A stretch of DNA of 9,899 nucleotides from Bacteroidales bacterium (GTDB lineage Bacteria; Bacteroidota; Bacteroidia; Bacteroidales; P3): the NCBI GenBank assembly GCA_017560705.1, contig JAFZEK010000133.1, positions 1 through 9,899 on the forward strand, in the 5' to 3' direction. The translations under genes were made by a program, and so were the position numbers. Each line of letters starts with the position of its first letter. Within the stretch, counting starts at the first letter, position 1. Positions 1-5,510 of the stretch are shown piece by piece. The notes below the pieces were generated by a model. It did not search any database. It was not told the origin of the DNA and saw nothing but the letters and a program-made list of their open reading frames with translations.

Positions 1-56
1 AACATTACTACAGCTACCAACGCCAACAAGGCGGTTTTTAGAACATTCGTCTTCAT
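1..56 (-). CDS. 5' end of an exported protein gene (partial)
   Basis: On the minus strand an ATG at 56-54 opens a frame that runs off the window edge. The 18 visible codons read MKTNVLKTALLALVAVVM. This is a short basic N-terminus followed by a hydrophobic stretch, the form of a signal peptide, so the product is probably exported to the periplasm or outer membrane. A well-formed Bacteroidetes promoter lies upstream on the same strand (144-174), which supports a real gene starting here. Nothing of the mature protein is visible, so no family or function can be given. Confidence 0.6.
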   Translation of the reverse strand, partial: MKTNVLKTALLALVAVVM

Positions 57-143
57 GTGAATAGTTTTTTATTTGTTTATAAATTTGTTTATTTCAATCT
101 TTTAGAGCTAATATTATAATATATCAACTACCAAAAGACGAGC

Positions 144-174
144 CAAAGATACGCATTTATTTTTAAAGAGCAAA
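144..174 (-). promoter_or_regulatory. Bacteroidetes-type promoter for the gene starting at 56
   Basis: Read on the minus strand, TTTG (174-171) is followed by 19 bases and then TATCTTTG (151-144). This matches the Bacteroidetes -33/-7 consensus TTTG-N19-TAnnTTTG. Transcription should start near 138-141, leaving a leader of roughly 80 nt before the ATG at 56. That leader is very AT-rich and contains a 10-bp direct repeat, ATTTGTTTAT on the plus strand, at 71-80 and 83-92. Confidence 0.7.
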
Positions 175-241
175 ACATTTTTTAAGTTTTTTTCTATCAA
201 GTATTTACAACACAACCACAGAGTATATATGTTGGCTAATA

Positions 242-346
242 TAAACCACCACACTTGGCTGTCGCAACTATGGCACTTAGGGGTCGTAACCCACGGAGTT
301 AGGAGTGCTAAACCGCATAGTTTTTACCCGTAAGTATGGTGTTTTA
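242..346 (+). ncRNA. Candidate structured RNA (nested rod-like fold)
   Basis: Four nested complementary segments can be paired by eye. The outer stem is 247-256 with 332-341, ten positions with one C-A mismatch, extendable across one mismatch by four A-T pairs to 242/346. Inside it, AACTATG (266-272) pairs perfectly with CATAGTT (316-322), GCACT (273-277) with AGTGC (304-308), and GGGT (281-284) with ACCC (289-292) around a CGTA loop. The segment is richer in GC than its surroundings. An intrinsic terminator follows five bases later on the plus strand, so the plus orientation is preferred. However, no good plus-strand promoter was found, and the fold is nearly symmetrical between strands. I do not recognise a known RNA family. 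A 6S-like rod is one thought, but the length is short for that. Confidence 0.4.
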
Positions 347-350
347 AAAC

Positions 351-387
351 AAGAAAGCCGAAACTCGCAGTGAGCTTCGGCTTTCTT
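351..387 (-). terminator. Intrinsic terminator of the M16 peptidase gene, probably bidirectional
   Basis: AAGAAAGCCGAA (351-362) pairs perfectly with TTCGGCTTTCTT (376-387) over 12 bp, and three further pairs (364-366 with 372-374) close the loop. On the minus strand the stem ends in TTTCTT followed by GTTTT, so it terminates the leftward peptidase transcript that stops translating at 410. On the plus strand it ends in TTTCTTTGTT and could equally end an RNA arising from 242-346. Confidence 0.8.
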
Positions 388-409
388 TGTTATATACTAT
401 ATCGTTGGA

Positions 410-3265
410 TTATTCTTTTACTTCTTCAGGTTCAAGAGTAACTACGATGTAATTTTTCAAGTTGATGTATTTCTTAGCAATCTTTTGGATGTCTTTAGCA
501 GTGATAGATTCTACAAGTTTTTTGTAGTCGTCCAAAAGGATTTCGTTAGAGCGATCTAGGTCGTACATGTAAGAACCGTAAATCATGCTAGCCCAGAAAT
601 TGTTTTCTTTCAAGTTAGTTTCGCGAGCACGAATCATTTGTTCTTTTACTTTGTTCAAAGTAGTTTCATCCGGACCTTTCTTAACATATTGCTTCATAAT
701 ATCCATAGCAGCTTTTTCTATTTCACCGGCTTTGCTTGGGTCGCAGTTGATATAGAATTGCCAGTTTACTTCTTTGTTAGGCATAACTTCGTAGTCTACA
801 CCAGCAGAAGGGCTGTAAGTACCACCCATTTTTTCGCGGATAACTTCGATAGCAGTAATGCTGATAGCATCGCTAAGCATACCGATAGCCATTTTGTTTT
901 CAGTAGTAGCATCAAAACCTTCAGTAACACCCATCATGATAAGCATACCTTGGTTGTCCATACCTTTCTTTACAGTTTCTCTCTTAATACCTTTTGCGAA
1001 ATCAGTAGAACGGTCTTTCCAAGTTTCAGTGCGGTTGATAGCAGGAAGATTTCCTAAGTATTTAGCTATCATAGGTATCATTTGGTCAGATACGTTTCCT
1101 ACGAAGAAGAAAGTGAAATCGCTAGCATCAGCAAAACGTTCTTTGTAGATATTGAATACGCGTTCGTAATCTACAGCGTTCATTTGTTCTTCTGTTGGGA
1201 TTAGGATATTACGCTTGTCGTTAGGATAAGCAGTTTTTTGGAATTTCTCGATAAATACATATTGTGGGTTTTCACCGATAAACTTGTATTGATTCTTCAT
1301 TTGAGATACGAAACGATCGAAAGATTCTTTATCTTTGCGAGGAGCGTCGAAGTACAAATAAGTAAGTTGAAGCAATGTTTCGAAATCTTTAGGAGAACAG
1401 TTACCTTGGAAACCTTCAGTCAAAGAGCTGATGTAAGGAGAAATAGCGATGTTCATACCTTGAAGTTTCTTGCTTAGTTGAGTGTTGTCGAAATCAGCAA
1501 TACCACTACCATCTACTACGCTAGCAGCCCAAGAAGCTGTAAGAATTTCGTTATCTTCGTACAAAGAATTACCACCAAAGCTGAAAGCACGTACTAGGAT
1601 TTCATCTTCTTTAAAGTTAGTTTGTTTCACAACGAAGCGAACGCCGTTTGGCAATGTGTATTCAGTGTAACCAAGTTTTTCGTTTTTCTTAGTGTTAGCT
1701 ATATCAACGTTTTTAAGTTCTTTTGTAAACAAAGGTTCATCTTTGAAGTTGTCTACGTAAGGTTCAGTTTTTACGTTTTTCATTTTAGCTACGATAGCCA
1801 AAACTTCTTCTTTAGTAGGCACTTTGTAACCTTCTTTTTCAGGAGCAGTAAGGTAGAATACGAAGTTTTCGTCGGTGATCCAACCAGCTATAAGAGCGTT
1901 TACTTCTTCAAGAGTGATAGTAGGCATAAATTCTTTAGCATAACGGAATTCTTGACGGATACCAGGAATTACTTCACCTTCAAGGAAGTGGTTAGTATAT
2001 TCGCTAGCAAAACGCACGTTTTGAGTTTTGCTTTCTTCTTTAGCATATTTTTGGTAGCTACTCAAAAGGTCTTCTTTAGCACGGTCTAATTCAGTTTGAA
2101 GGAAACCATGTTCATCAGCACGTTTAAGTTCAGTAAGCAATGTTTCGATAGTAGCTTCTATTTGGTTTTCTTTAGGCATAGCATCGGCCGAGAAAGCATC
2201 AGTAGAGCGACCTAAGAATCCGCTATATCCGGCGTAAGCATAAACGAAAGGAGCTGTAGCCTTTTGTCCTAGTTCGCTAAAGCGAGAAGCCAACATGCTG
2301 TTTACAAGGCTTCTTACAAGGCTTTGACGATAGTCGCCTACAGTACCTTGAGCAGCTTTATTGTGTTTCCAGAACATAGACAAGCTAGTACCTGTAGCTT
2401 CTTTGTCTGTAGCTATAGCAACAAGAGGTTCTACGTTGCCAGGCAAAGTATACTCTTCTTTTTGACGAGGATTTTGATTTTTTACGTAAGGTCCAAAGTA
2501 TTCTTTTACTTTAGCTTCCATAGCGTTCACGTCGATGTCACCAACGATGATAACAGCTTGTAAGTCGGTACGATACCAATCAGTGTAGAAACGTTTGATA
2601 GTTTCGTGTTTGAAAGTACTAATAACTTCTTCAGTTCCGATAGGAAGACGAGTAGCATAGCGAGAATCTTTAAGCATAATAGGCCAAGTAGCTTTACGCA
2701 AACGTTCGCTAGCACCAAGGCCACCACGCCATTCTTCAAGGATAACACCACGTTCTTTTTCAATTTCTTCACCTTCGAAAAGAAGACCGCTAGCCCAACC
2801 GTCAAGGATTTTGAAACCCATTTCAATCATTTCAGGGCTGTCTGTTGGAAGGTCTACATAATAAACAGTTTCGTCAAACGAAGTATAAGCATTAATACCA
2901 CGACCGAACTCGATACCTTTCTTTTGTAACTCGCTAATCATTTCATTACCTTTGTAATGCTTAGTACCGTTGAAAGCCATGTGTTCAACGAAGTGAGCCA
3001 AACCAAGTTGGTCTTCATCTTCTGAGGTTGAACCCACGTTTGTTACCAAACGGAATTGTACACGGTTTTCAGGTTTCTTGTTAGCACGGATGTAGTAAGT
3101 CATACCGTTTTCTAATTTTCCAATGCGAACTTTCTTATCCACTGGAACTTTTTCTGTCAAATCGGTGGTTTTAGCTTCAGCTTTTCCAGCACCACCTCCA
3201 ACCTGTGCAAAGGTTGTTCCTACTGCCATAAGCAGCATTACAAGCATCCAAAATCTTGCTTTCAT
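410..3265 (-). CDS. Secreted M16-family zinc metallopeptidase (pitrilysin/insulinase type)
   Basis: This 951-residue exported peptidase probably degrades peptides in the periplasm or at the outer membrane. Residues 1-20 form a signal peptide ending TTFA before Q21. The inverted zinc motif HFVEH is at residues 91-95 (zinc ligands H91 and H95, catalytic E94). The downstream E(X)6E element is E171/E178, with E178 the likely third zinc ligand. Residues about 50-190 form the catalytic M16 domain and about 220-420 the first M16C-type domain. A second M16 repeat begins near residue 533 (YTLPNGVRFVV), but the equivalent of the active-site helix (ASWAASVVDGSG, 577-588) has no HxxEH. This is usual for the inactive half of single-chain M16 enzymes such as PqqL-like proteins. 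The length is normal for that group. The ATG at 3265 is chosen because it gives the signal peptide directly; only a weak AGAG precedes it. The gene lies 41 bp downstream of the regulator gene, with no terminator or clear promoter between them, so co-transcription is likely. The substrate is unknown. Confidence 0.93.
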   Translation of the reverse strand: MKARFWMLVMLLMAVGTTFAQVGGGAGKAEAKTTDLTEKVPVDKKVRIGKLENGMTYYIRANKKPENRVQFRLVTNVGSTSEDEDQLGLAHFVEHMAFNGTKHYKGNEMISELQKKGIEFGRGINAYTSFDETVYYVDLPTDSPEMIEMGFKILDGWASGLLFEGEEIEKERGVILEEWRGGLGASERLRKATWPIMLKDSRYATRLPIGTEEVISTFKHETIKRFYTDWYRTDLQAVIIVGDIDVNAMEAKVKEYFGPYVKNQNPRQKEEYTLPGNVEPLVAIATDKEATGTSLSMFWKHNKAAQGTVGDYRQSLVRSLVNSMLASRFSELGQKATAPFVYAYAGYSGFLGRSTDAFSADAMPKENQIEATIETLLTELKRADEHGFLQTELDRAKEDLLSSYQKYAKEESKTQNVRFASEYTNHFLEGEVIPGIRQEFRYAKEFMPTITLEEVNALIAGWITDENFVFYLTAPEKEGYKVPTKEEVLAIVAKMKNVKTEPYVDNFKDEPLFTKELKNVDIANTKKNEKLGYTEYTLPNGVRFVVKQTNFKEDEILVRAFSFGGNSLYEDNEILTASWAASVVDGSGIADFDNTQLSKKLQGMNIAISPYISSLTEGFQGNCSPKDFETLLQLTYLYFDAPRKDKESFDRFVSQMKNQYKFIGENPQYVFIEKFQKTAYPNDKRNILIPTEEQMNAVDYERVFNIYKERFADASDFTFFFVGNVSDQMIPMIAKYLGNLPAINRTETWKDRSTDFAKGIKRETVKKGMDNQGMLIMMGVTEGFDATTENKMAIGMLSDAISITAIEVIREKMGGTYSPSAGVDYEVMPNKEVNWQFYINCDPSKAGEIEKAAMDIMKQYVKKGPDETTLNKVKEQMIRARETNLKENNFWASMIYGSYMYDLDRSNEILLDDYKKLVESITAKDIQKIAKKYINLKNYIVVTLEPEEVKE

Positions 3266-3306
3266 CTCTAAAATTATTTAGTTATTATTAATTGGTTTTT
3301 ACTTAT

Positions 3307-3558
3307 TTATCTCTTTTTAGTCGTTTTCTTTTCAAATGCATCGGCATTTTCTTCGTGCACATATTCCAACAAATCGCCCGGCTGACACTTCAGCGTTTTG
3401 CACAATGCCTCCAATGTAGAGAATCGTACTGCTCGTGCCTTTCCAGTTTTTAGCACCGAAAGATTTGCAGGCGTTATCTCTATTCGCTCGGCCAACTCAG
3501 AAAGTGATATTTTCCTTTTGGCCATCATCACATCTACATTTACTACTATTTTTCCCAA
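3307..3558 (-). CDS. Small XRE/Cro-CI-type transcriptional regulator (YozG-like, HTH_26)
   Basis: This is an 83-residue DNA-binding protein made almost entirely of one helix-turn-helix domain (about residues 10-67). ISLSELAERIEITPANLSVLK matches the HTH core. It is followed by the signature RFSTLEALCKTLKCQPGDLLEY typical of small XRE proteins encoded beside DUF2975 membrane proteins, such as Bacillus YozG beside YoaS. The tail (residues 70-83) is charged and lysine-rich. The start is a TTG at 3558-3556, chosen because AAGGAG sits six bases upstream (3570-3565) and because the family usually begins with a short strand before the first helix. ATG codons at residues 11-12 would cut into the domain. 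The gene starts 16 bases after the membrane-protein gene, so the two are translated from one transcript. It probably represses or activates its own operon; the palindrome at 4283-4297 is a candidate site. Confidence 0.9.
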   Translation of the reverse strand: MGKIVVNVDVMMAKRKISLSELAERIEITPANLSVLKTGKARAVRFSTLEALCKTLKCQPGDLLEYVHEENADAFEKKTTKKR

Positions 3559-3564
3559 CTCAGT

Positions 3565-3570
3565 CTCCTT
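3565..3570 (-). promoter_or_regulatory. Strong Shine-Dalgarno that fixes the TTG start of the XRE gene
   Basis: Minus-strand AAGGAG, six bases before TTG at 3558, lies in the 16-base gap after the DUF2975 stop codon. A strong Shine-Dalgarno sequence is uncommon in Bacteroidetes and decides between the TTG and the internal ATG codons. Confidence 0.65.
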
Positions 3571-3574
3571 CCTT

Positions 3575-4267
3575 TTAAATGGTCAAATCTTGTTCTTCCT
3601 GAATATCCAAACCGATTTTAAATATCTCGGCTACGAACAATATACACAAGCCGAATAATATACGGGTGAAATGTATGTTCATATTAGACTCCAACACTAC
3701 ATCTGTTCCTTCTAAGAACTGCAAAACGAATTGATATTCTAAGTATCTGGCCACGTCCATTGACAATGTCATAACTATAAGTAGAATACCTATGTATCGC
3801 ATCCAACGTATATTTTTCTTTTGGAACACCTTGCCACGCTTTATAGATTTGTACAACGAGTACAATATTATAAATATGAAGACAATCATTACGGCAAAGC
3901 ATAAAACAGAGAAATACTGCAACACTAGCACCACCAACGACGATGGATTCTTAATCATTTCTTCATCTTTAGACATCACCAGAATGTCGTATTCATTAAT
4001 GCGTGCCGAAACAATTACAGAACTATCTTCTGAAGTACTTATCGGAATATTAAAATCATAATTGTTTGCTGCGTTTTCCAAATTAGAAGTAAGAGCAGTT
4101 TTCAAATTCAGATTTTCATTTTTCGTCATAAAGTTAGACAAGTCTTCATAATCGCTTGTCGAAAGCACTTCCGATACAAATAGTGCTAATCCCAAAGTGA
4201 GTATGGAAAAAAATGCTCCATACAGCACCCACATTCGTCTTAGAGTTTTATTCTTCATATATCCCAT
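3575..4267 (-). CDS. DUF2975 family four-helix membrane protein (YoaS-like)
   Basis: This is a 230-residue inner-membrane protein. Hydrophobic segments lie at about residues 13-32, 111-138, 157-175 and 201-218. Between the first two is an extracytoplasmic region of about 75 residues (35-108), polar and rich in Asn and Ser. The end, FVAEIFKIGLDIQEEQDLTI, is the characteristic DUF2975 C-terminus, and RGKVFQKKNIRWMRYIG (144-160) fits the family's conserved middle. The biochemical role of DUF2975 is unknown. The family is repeatedly found with a small XRE regulator, as here, which suggests a membrane partner that controls or is controlled by that regulator. Translation may start at 4267 or at the fourth codon (ATG at 4258); neither has a clear ribosome site. 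It is the first gene of the leftward cluster. Confidence 0.85.
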   Translation of the reverse strand: MGYMKNKTLRRMWVLYGAFFSILTLGLALFVSEVLSTSDYEDLSNFMTKNENLNLKTALTSNLENAANNYDFNIPISTSEDSSVIVSARINEYDILVMSKDEEMIKNPSSLVVLVLQYFSVLCFAVMIVFIFIILYSLYKSIKRGKVFQKKNIRWMRYIGILLIVMTLSMDVARYLEYQFVLQFLEGTDVVLESNMNIHFTRILFGLCILFVAEIFKIGLDIQEEQDLTI

Positions 4268-4282
4268 TTAGCATAGTTTTTT

Positions 4283-4297
4283 TATCGTTTAACGATA
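4283..4297. promoter_or_regulatory. Perfect palindrome, candidate operator of the DUF2975-XRE operon
   Basis: TATCGTT-T-AACGATA is an inverted repeat with 7-bp arms and a single central base. It lies directly downstream of the -7 element at 4300-4307, so it would cover the transcription start and the first transcribed bases. That position suits a repressor site. The small XRE protein encoded in the same operon is the obvious candidate to bind it, but this is inference. Confidence 0.55.
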
Positions 4298-4299
4298 TG

Positions 4300-4329
4300 C
4301 AAAAGTAGTATTTTTTTTTCAGTTTCAGA
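4300..4329 (-). promoter_or_regulatory. Probable promoter of the DUF2975-XRE-peptidase cluster
   Basis: On the minus strand TACTTTTG (4307-4300) matches the -7 consensus TAnnTTTG. The upstream -33 element is poor: TCTG at 4329-4326, 18 bases away. The spacer contains a nine-base A tract. The predicted start of transcription near 4294-4297 gives a leader of about 28 nt. The identical box TACTTTTG is used in front of the YeiH-type gene. Confidence 0.55.
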
Positions 4330-4794
4330 GCATAAAGTTACTTTTTTTTTGCGTATTTACCAAATTTTTCTAGCAAACATTTATTTTTCAACTACTTGAA
4401 AACTGATTTTTTTTTGGTTACATTGTGTTTTTTTCCTCAAAAACTATACTTTTTTCACCCTTTTTCTGCTCAAAAATGCAAAAAACAAAACGAAAAAAAT
4501 GTATTATTTTAGTCATTTTTTCCTATCATCAGTCACTACTACTCTCTTCCTAAAAAACAGAGACACAATATTACACTTTGTTATTCAAACCATTACATCA
4601 CCTAACACTCATCCGCCGACTATAGACATTCCGTTGGCTTTCTAGTCCAAAACATCCGCCTACATTAGGAAGTTTTTCCCAACAAATGCCGCATTTTTCA
4701 TCGGCTATAATGCTACACAACATGACACACTACAAAGCCTCGACCTATAGGCACTCCTAGCTTTGAAAAACCTCTACAGCCTCATCTTGTCGAC

Positions 4795-4836
4795 AAAAAA
4801 AAGAGCCGTCCCTCTTCTCTAAAAAGGAAACGGCTC
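4795..4836 (-). terminator. Leftward intrinsic terminator without an obvious gene
   Basis: ACGGCTC (4830-4836) pairs with GAGCCGT (4803-4809). On the minus strand the stem is followed at once by eight T residues (4802-4795), a classic intrinsic terminator. The nearest leftward gene ends at 5511, about 675 bp upstream, so either that message has a very long tail or an unrecognised leftward RNA ends here. Confidence 0.7.
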
Positions 4837-4987
4837 CAAAAATACATCTTTGAAATAGTAAGCACACGCCAAAATAACAGCTCTACTAATAGTTTGTTCA
4901 AAACCATCGGTAAAAAAACACTTCTATCCACATTTTCAGGTCTTAACTATTGGCATTACTCATTAGTCATGAGGGAAAGAAAATTCC

Positions 4988-5218
4988 ATCCCGAGAGAAA
5001 ATAATCTACATCCCGAGGCTGAAAAATTTTCCTCCTATGGGAAAAGTATTTTCCAAGCTTTGGAATCTATTTTCCAAAGCTTGGAAAATAAATTCCATGC
5101 TTTGGAAAATGAATTCCAAACTTTGGAAAATAGAATTACAGTAGGAGAGAGTTTTTTTCCATCGGGAGAGAGAGTTTTTTTGTGTGGAGACAGAAAATTT
5201 TATTCGGCAGGTAGTCGC
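4988..5218 (+). repeat. Eleven in-phase 21-bp units encoding heptads
   Basis: The sequence divides into eleven consecutive 21-base units with no insertion or deletion. The four central units (5051, 5072, 5093 and 5114) are close copies of TTCCAAAGCTTTGGAAAAT plus two or three variable bases. Each core is itself nearly palindromic. Outer units have diverged but keep the period: read from 4988 they translate as heptads of the form F-x-x-(L/G)-E-x-x, for example FQSLENK, FHALENE, FPSGERV and FLCGDRK. This frame is open from 4973 to a TGA at 5264-5266 but has no ATG; a TTG at 5060 is the only common alternative start. Because the cores are palindromic, other frames on both strands also read as heptads. 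It may be a relic of a heptad-repeat protein, or non-coding palindromic DNA that merely looks like one. Confidence 0.7.
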
Positions 5219-5262
5219 TATTGCTATTCTAGTAGCAGTATCGAATTTAGAAGCAAACGAAT

Positions 5263-5457
5263 GTGAAACACAGTGCATTGATACAGAAAATAAAAGAAAT
5301 CGGTCGCTGGGTTGCAGAGGCTTACAATGAAGCCATCGCAACTCAACGACCGATTTCAACAATCAATATCAGAAAGCGACTTCTAAATATTGCATTGCAA
5401 ATGTCCCCAAGCAGAAATGGATTTTTTCAGAATATGGATTTTTTAGAAGTTGCCTGA
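5263..5457 (+). CDS. Doubtful small ORF of 64 codons
   Basis: A GTG at 5263 overlaps the TGA of the repeat frame (ATGTGA) and opens a 64-codon frame ending TGA at 5455-5457. The product would begin MKHSALIQKIKEIGRW and is not recognised. No convincing ribosome site was seen, and a third of the frame lies inside a 62-nt hairpin that could explain the lack of stops without coding. The translational-coupling arrangement with the repeat frame is the only point in favour of a gene. Confidence 0.2.
   Translation: MKHSALIQKIKEIGRWVAEAYNEAIATQRPISTINIRKRLLNIALQMSPSRNGFFQNMDFLEVA
5296..5357. repeat. 62-nt imperfect hairpin
   Basis: GAAATCGGTCG (5296-5306) is perfectly complementary to CGACCGATTTC (5347-5357). 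After one C-A mismatch the stem continues for eight pairs including one G-T (5308-5315 with 5338-5345). After a 3x3 internal loop, GGCTT (5319-5323) pairs with AAGCC (5330-5334) around a six-base loop. There is no T tract on either strand, so it is not a simple terminator. Confidence 0.7.
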
Positions 5458-5467
5458 ATATAAACTA

Positions 5468-5492
5468 CTGCACCTAGTGTTTTCTAGTACAG
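5468..5492 (-). terminator. Possible weak terminator after the YeiH-type gene
   Basis: CTGCACCTAG (5468-5477) pairs with CTAGTACAG (5484-5492) over nine pairs with one G-T and one bulged base. On the minus strand the hairpin is followed by TAGTTTATATT, a poor T tract. It lies 18 bases past the stop codon of the transporter gene, where a terminator would be expected. Confidence 0.4.
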
Positions 5493-5510
5493 CACAAAAA
5501 TACTTTTAGC

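Larger units (their letters stand above)
4268..5510. other. Gene-poor stretch of about 1.24 kb
   Basis: No open frame here resembles a known protein. 4308-4440 is dominated by T tracts. 4440-4790 shows nothing coding, apart from a hairpin at 4733-4765 where CAAAGC pairs with GCTTTG and an inner TAGG with CCTA. Then come a leftward terminator (4795-4836), plain AT-rich sequence to about 4970, a 21-bp repeat array (4988-5218), a doubtful 64-codon frame with a long hairpin (5263-5457), and a hairpin after the YeiH-type gene (5468-5492). It may be the decayed remnant of genes or hold an untranslated RNA. Confidence 0.6.

Noticed and set aside
111..122. Perfect 12-bp palindrome ATATTATAATAT in the leader of the leftmost gene
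   Set aside because: It is entirely A and T in an AT-rich leader, so chance is a sufficient explanation.
242..346. tRNA or known riboswitch
   Set aside because: There is no T-arm consensus, anticodon arm or CCA end, and no riboswitch core that I recognise. The nesting is rod-like rather than cloverleaf.
638..2929. Several plus-strand frames of 60-155 codons opposite the peptidase gene
   Set aside because: They are rich in Phe, Ser and Val as expected for the antisense of a Lys/Glu-rich gene, and they show no recognisable domain or ribosome site.
4758..4765. TAGCTTTG, a plus-strand -7 match
   Set aside because: No TTTG lies at the right distance, no gene follows, and the bases are part of a local hairpin.
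4837..4844. TATTTTTG on the minus strand, a -7 match directly before the leftward terminator
   Set aside because: It lacks a -33 element and would make a transcript consisting only of the terminator hairpin.
4988..5134. CRISPR array
   Set aside because: The 21-bp units are directly adjacent with no unique spacers of constant length between identical repeats, and there are no cas genes.
4950..5144. Plus-strand 64-codon frame reading LWK-type heptads
   Set aside because: It is another frame through the same palindromic repeats, with no promoter or ribosome site.
5006..5362. Minus-strand 118-codon frame containing FQSLE-type heptads
   Set aside because: It starts at TTG inside the long hairpin. 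Its heptads follow from the palindromic 21-bp cores, so they are not independent evidence of coding.
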